From Mactra quadrangularis (lineage: Eukaryota; Mollusca; Bivalvia; Venerida; Mactridae): DNA of 64,000 bases. This document shows positions 58,301-64,000 of this stretch, one piece after another. Location: NCBI GenBank assembly GCA_025267735.1, contig CM046299.1, positions 11,368,232 to 11,432,231 on the forward strand. The letters run 5' to 3'. The position numbers and the translations under genes were made by a program. A model generated the notes under the pieces. That model was not told where the DNA came from and did no database searches. It saw nothing but the letters and a program-made list of their open reading frames with translations. Position 1 is the first letter of the stretch; every line of letters starts with the position of its first letter.

Positions 58301-59620
58301 CATTATGGAAAATATTGGACTCATGATCATCAAGCGGGAGTGACTTTCGTCCTGAACACTTGACTCACAAAAATCAAAACAATTTGTACCAATCGAAGCC
58401 TAAGAAATTACACGCAGTACGCTAAGGGTCCAGTAGACAGTTTCATATAATGTTTGAGGTCACAATAAATATGTAAGACTAATCGCTTACTCGTCTCCTT
58501 TCTAAACCGTCCGTATAACAGTTAATAAACCCAGTCATAGAAAAATATATTTTCAATGGAAAACTATCCACTAAGCATAATTATGATCTTACCAATTTGA
58601 TTTGGACTACCAATTACGTAGTTTTCAACTCAAACGCACTTTAATTTTTTAGCGCTCTTAGGTGCTTATTCAGTACCTCCCCGAAGTTCACGAACAATAA
58701 CATTTAGAGTTTCTATTCATGTAAAATATCACGTAATAACTATTAAAAATCATATACGCTGTATGTTAAATCGTTAAAGCCACTGTACATATGAAGATAT
58801 ATTCTTTAACAGTAGACTTGAAAACTCTTTTACAACCACGAAATTATCAATTAACATGTATCATACACACAATAAACAGTTCAAACCATTCTGCTTTTGA
58901 AATTTAAGTTTGACCAATTGTCCATTTCTTTTAAAAGTGGGGTACTTTTATAAGAACACACTGTTATTCATTTATACGCTAATGTTCAATATACTTGCTC
59001 CACAATAGTTTAGAGCTTAACTATGTAATTTGGAGCACTTTTTTCTATAACATGACTTCAACTAAAACATACAGTGATCAAAACTATTGTTTCAAGTATT
59101 GATAACAAAATTCTATTTCGGTTCCGATCTACTTTTACTTTGACACGCAATTAAAAACGTAAGCATATTAAAGCAAAGTTTGCATTTACATGTATTTAAA
59201 AATTCTCGTTCATTAGAGATGTTTGAAATAGATCAACGTCTACTTTCTTTGCATTCCAAGAACAGTGTTGCTTTTGATAATGGGACATTTACGTTGATTT
59301 TGGTATTTGTTCAGACGAATATTTATTCCGTTTTCCTAAGTAATTTTGAATCAGGATTTTATCCAATAACTTTTGGAGGGAAATGTGCTTTGCTATTATT
59401 TTATTGTTTTCTGAGTTTAAGGTACTTAGTAAAGATTGAGAAAACTACCCGACGTTTAAAGTATACTGATCGGATCCAAGGAAGTATTATTGGTTCAATG
59501 TGTGGACATGTTTAATTTGCATAACACTAGTTTTGCTAAACGATGTATACATTCAAACCACCACAATCCTTCTGCATCCCCGATGAGTTTCATTGACAGA
59601 AAACGTACATGATTTTTTAT
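58301..59620. other. No gene supported
   Basis: AT-rich sequence. A 111-codon plus-strand frame (59180-59515) has no recognisable domain and lacks evident splice or codon-bias support. Confidence 0.4.
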
Positions 59621-59634
59621 ACATGTAGTTTCAC

Positions 59635-59951
59635 AGCCGCCCGGCCATCTCAGTTGGTAGCACGCAAGTCTACTGATCGAGGGGTCGTAGATTTAATTCC
59701 AGGGCGGGGCATACTTTCGTTGAGTATGGTCATGAAATTTTTTCTACGGTCATTCTCACTCCTACCAATGATTTTTAATTATGTAGGGCAGTTGTCAGTC
59801 ACTGACGAAAGTATGCGCTTAGTAGTCGGTTAACAGCTAAATCCAGGGATTTAGCCTTTCTAGGAGGAGTGAGTAGGTTGACTGACCGCCGTTATATGAC
59901 CTATACAGTGTGTTGCTACGGCTTAAACCCGACAAAAAACAAAAACAAAAA
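59635..59951 (+). mobile_element. tRNA-derived SINE, full length with target duplication
   Basis: Plus-strand copy of the first SINE family: tRNA-like head GCCCGGCCATCTCAGTTGGT, mutated B box, core with CAGTCACTGACGAAAGTATG, and 3' end GCTACGGCTTAAACCCGACA with an A-rich tail. A 14-bp duplication with one mismatch (ACATGTAGTTTCAC / ACATATAGTTTCAC) flanks it at 59621-59634 and 59952-59965. Confidence 0.95.
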
Positions 59952-59965
59952 ACATATAGTTTCAC

Positions 59966-62900
59966 ATATGATATCGCGTGTCCTCATTAAAATACAGGTA
60001 GTATCAGAACTCAATGTTTATTCCATCACTCAACAATCCCTTTGATAGTTCAGTAAACTACTTGAAACAATTACAAATTAACCCAAATATTACGCATGAA
60101 ACGAAAAGCTCTGATTTTTACGAAAAAAAGTAGCAGAGATTTGCCTCTCAGTTGTTTTAGAAACGGTCAGACTTAATAACTCAGAAAATATTAATAGAAA
60201 AAGCAATCAGTTGTTTTGAATTGTCTTGAAAAAAAACCAACAGAATGAAATTAAAGAAACCGTTTAAGTGAAAGAAATCACGATTAAGTAATAGCGTTCT
60301 TAGGGAAATGAAAATATAAAATCTCAGTTTGCGACCAATTTATGATCTTTCAATGTTTTGTACACTCAACATAGCATCCTGATATTAGCGAGTCACGTGT
60401 AAAAAAGTAATTTGAAAGGGATTGTGGGATAGAAATGGTTCTAATTGCAGTAGAAATCGTAATCGTGATCTTTTTTCATCTTGAGCTAAAAGCACAATTC
60501 ATGCTAGTTTCTTTAGGACGGTTCGCAGTGAATGACAGGGTTTTCTGCTTAATTATAGTGATTCATAGATCTTCTTGTAAATCCATTAGACGGTATTAGC
60601 ATGACGACAACGATGTGCTAATGATCGATTCGTTTATTATCTTGTCCTGTACCTGTATTAATAACAACAATGGAGTCAGTTTCGATTAGGCACACGACAG
60701 AATTTATGTTTTTGTCATGACGATGTTTTTTATTCTAATATTTTTACGTTGTTATTGATCGAATTCTAGTAATTATGAAGCCTTTGTAAAGATTAAGATG
60801 GGAAAAAACAATTTTTAGAAAAAGAATCCAACAAAATGGAGATTACATGCGTATTGTCAACTGAACTTTTATAGGTGATTGTTTTTTTATGGTCATGCAC
60901 ATTAATTTTTGCACGTGATATTGAGGAAAATAATTAAGACCTGTTTTATAAAACAACTATAAAACGTTATAAACCAGTATTATCAAAAGAACGTACTGTT
61001 TTTGTTTTCTGTTGCATTCTATTTACATCATGACGTATAAGTTTTCATACCTAAGTTTGGTGTCGTGCAAATATTCCAAAGCGTATGAATCCATTTTTTT
61101 ACATTCTAAGACACCGTCATTGACTCAGTCACGAATCTAGAGGCTCTTGAGTTTGAGTAAAGCATTCTAATATTTTGTAAACTTCAGTCCATAGAGTTAG
61201 AGTATTTCAAAATGTATAAACAGCAGTCCAAAAATGCTTTGGAATTTCAGCTTGACGTAGGTTTGGATTACTACCTGATCATTATGTAGGTTTTTCTAGC
61301 TAATACTAATCTCTGTAAGAAAATGTCTAATATGTACAGCGAAATTTTCAAACCGTTTGAAAAATACGCTGATTTAATCAGTATATTGTTAGCTCTTATA
61401 CGCTTAAAAATGAATCGAGGCATAAACTGTCTCATTTGAAAATTGATGTGCAAGAAATTAAAGTAAACAATTACAAATCACAAGCCAAAGCACGCATTTA
61501 CGAAAAAGAAAAGTCATAATTGTTTTATGCGCTATTTACCTTTTTTAGTTCTTGGCTTGTGCAAGAAATCGACGACAAACAAGTGTTTGTTCGTCGCCTG
61601 ACGATCACGTGACCATATACATCCTAGTATTATCTCAATTTTATATCAATACTTTTTTAATTCTTTAAGGCTTACTAAGAGTTGCCTCTTAAGAAACCCT
61701 TGGCATGTTGATATTATGAAACAGTTTAGTGGTGAGCCACAGACAGACAGTTCTGTCTGAACTTTGTATCATATTAAACAATGAAACAATAATTAAGGAG
61801 ATAAAATGTGTAAGATTGACTAAACATATAAATAAAAACTTTCTTTGAAGATGTTAGAAAGTTTCCATCTTTGTTTTTTCTCGTACATTTATAATGACAA
61901 ACAATGTTTATAAAACGTAAGTTGCCATCAAATCACAAATTGGGAAACTTAGACTTTACTTGTTCTCACGATATGACAGTTTACGCCGAAAAAGAAATTA
62001 AACAGTGCCCACTAAAATTTCTTGGACAAATCAATAGAAATGCTGATCACGCATAACGCCTGAAATTTTATTCTGAATGTACAGCCTTTTCAAGTAAAAG
62101 AGTTCGAATCATAATTATGTCGGTAAACTACTTAATGGTGGTGTCACAGGCTGTCGGCATAAAACAGTCCGCCAAAAAATTATTATCATAGAGTACATGT
62201 ACACCTATAGTGTTTAAATTAATTTTGTTGAGGGGGCTGTTTCATGCCGACAGTCTGTGGGTGGTTTTTGGATTTTGCTTAGATGACGCTTCGATCCTTT
62301 TATGATAAACCAGTTTCTCCCAAAAAGGGACTTTTGGAGACGCGGCTCTGTAGTTTGCCATGATACACTGTCTAGAAATCCTCCATATATGAATTAACAT
62401 ATCGGTTTACACATGCGCAAAATCCTGTGACGCGCATGCGCATTATGGTGACAGTATATTTTAGCAAATGATTCAGCAAATTTGTTCGGGTCAGAAATAG
62501 TGTTTTTATTTCATTTTTTTGCAATAATTTGTCATGATACTTCGGTGTTGTCAATTTAATAGAGATGCACAGTAAAGCGTACATTTCCTCGCCGTATTTT
62601 TTACATTTCTCACTCGTATCGCCTGTTTGCCATCAGTCGCCACATTGTCTCATGTCATCGCTAGTTCAGGGCGTCTCTCAATATTCTTTATTTCACAGTT
62701 TAGCTTTCTTCAAAGGCTAGATCATGTCTCATAGTTCGTTTAATATAAAGACATGCTGTTTGTTTGCGTCCAGCTACTATTCTTTTAGCTTGTTATCAAC
62801 GTTATCGGGCACAGGGTAAGAAAATAAGACATTTATCGCTTAGTGAAGAGATACAGAGTTGCCTTAAAAGCCTGTAGGTGTCAAAACGGTTTTAAAATTT

Positions 62901-64000
62901 CGACGCGACTGTGTGTACAAGCAGATACTAAATATTGAAGCTATCATTTGCTAGTAATTAATAACAGTTCTTCACACTAGCGCCATCACTCGTCCGTTCA
63001 TCATTATAATATTAGTTTTACAAGAAATTTTGAAATAAATCGCTAACGACTATAATTTACAATTGTACCGGAATTGAAACGACTTCTCTTTCCCTTTTCT
63101 AATCGTAAGCGCTTTCGTACCCAAAAGTTAATTCGGGTCCTGTTATTATATTTATCATCATTCACGTCGTCATTAATGTCTCATAAAGCGATGAAGCACG
63201 CTTGGTCGTGATGATTTTATACTTTCACCTCAAAATTATAATTGCGCAAAATATATCTACATTTAATGTCATACGTTGTCAGCAATTTTACACTGAAGTG
63301 ACTGAAAGGTCTTAAATTGGGACGACTATGAATCGGGACTTGAAATGTCCGTTTTCCATTACGAATGTTTATATTGGATTCTATACAGTCAAATTCTGCT
63401 ATAAAGAAACCTTTGGTTACTGCATAATAGTACTAGTCAACACCTCGGTGATTGTTGTAAAACAACAGTCAGTTTACGGAATCACCCGAGTGGTTTTCCG
63501 AATGCGTGCTTGTTCGACGATTTTAAGGTCCCACATACTTAATTTGAGAAGACAAAAAAGATCCCTATAGTAAGACCGTTCCTCTATTTGGAACCGCTAA
63601 AATTAAGATCGTTGACTTTGATGTTCCAAATAGCGAAACTGAAATATTATTGGTTCGGAACCGTGGTAGTCGTCCTTAGGTAAATCATGGACCCTATTAT
63701 GAACATTAAGTGTGTGTTCATATAGGGTCCTTGGCCCACGGTAAATCATTACGTTTTGCACATCGATTTTATTTACAAACCTTTTGTGTTTTTAATTGCA
63801 ATATTTTATTATTGCAGAAAATTTAGATGTTAATCTGGTATATGATGTAGAATTAAGGAAAACAGTCCAAATGAGAGAGATGGTAAACATCGGCTATCTT
63901 TTGCCATCTTCCATATTCGAGAGTTTTCAAAACTCGCCGAAAAAAAACTACTGAAATGTTTGGAATGCCAACAGTATGTCTGTCGTTAAGAGAACAGTGT
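59966..64000. other. No gene supported
   Basis: AT-rich sequence to the window end. Noted: a ~27-bp inverted repeat (62145-62258), a segment near 62005 resembling 44875, and a repeat fragment AGGTCCCACATACTTAATTT near 63522. No exon pair with matching phase was found. Confidence 0.4.
62145..62258. repeat. Inverted repeat, ~26-bp arms, 60-bp loop
   Basis: CACAGGCTGTCGGCATAAAAC faces GGCTGTTTCATGCCGACAGTC TGTG with two or three mismatches. Likely a short MITE; flanking duplication is not evident. Confidence 0.75.

Noticed and set aside
59180..59515. 111-codon plus-strand frame with a hydrophobic middle
   Set aside because: No family resemblance, no splice sites fitting a gene model; length is within chance for this much DNA.
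1..64000. CRISPR arrays, operons, Shine-Dalgarno sites, bacterial terminators
   Set aside because: The tandem repeats have no regular unique spacers, and the spliced genes show that this is eukaryotic nuclear DNA.

Overview
The window is animal nuclear DNA: about one third GC, large spliced genes with GT-AG introns, tRNA-derived SINEs, LINE relics and many short terminal-inverted-repeat DNA transposons. The repeats fit a bivalve mollusc best: tRNA-SINEs with a 3' tail ending in (CAAA)n, LINE 3' tails of repeated TTCTG, and a repeat with an (ACGG)n stretch plus a 145-bp tandem unit. The organism is an inference, not something read directly. Single-frame open reading frames here are mostly chance or repeat-derived; the two real genes had to be assembled from splice sites.

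Gene 1 (minus strand, about 4738 to 748, running off the left edge). Three exons join in frame: a lysine-rich cytosolic exon with tandem KDSKDVDKNPTEE repeats, a 31-bp microexon, and a 1,091-bp exon with one transmembrane helix followed by a long coiled-coil ectodomain carrying about 24 N-glycosylation sequons. It reads as a type II membrane protein; the C-terminal domain lies outside the window and I do not recognise the family.

Between the genes (about 4.8 to 14.5 kb) lie SINE fragments, a 3.8-kb foldback-like element (6274-10105) with a perfect 9-bp target duplication and ~360-bp repeat units, a hAT-like MITE, and a broken LINE reverse-transcriptase C-terminus.

Gene 2 (minus strand, about 55.3 kb down to 14.8 kb) fills most of the rest. 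It is a PEA3-subfamily ETS transcription factor (ETV1/ETV4/ETV5 type). Nine coding exons join in phase to a 530-residue protein: an acidic activation motif ([13 protein letters not shown]), two likely SUMO motifs, and a complete ETS DNA-binding domain split over the last two exons. A candidate non-coding first exon with GC-box and CCAAT motifs is near 55.26-55.45 kb. Introns reach 14.8 kb and hold many transposons, several with exact target-site duplications; two MITEs and one minisatellite end within 81, 53 and 30 nt of 5' splice sites.

The right flank (55.5-64 kb) shows a hAT-like MITE, a full-length SINE, a LINE tail, E-box motifs and simple repeats, and no gene I can support.
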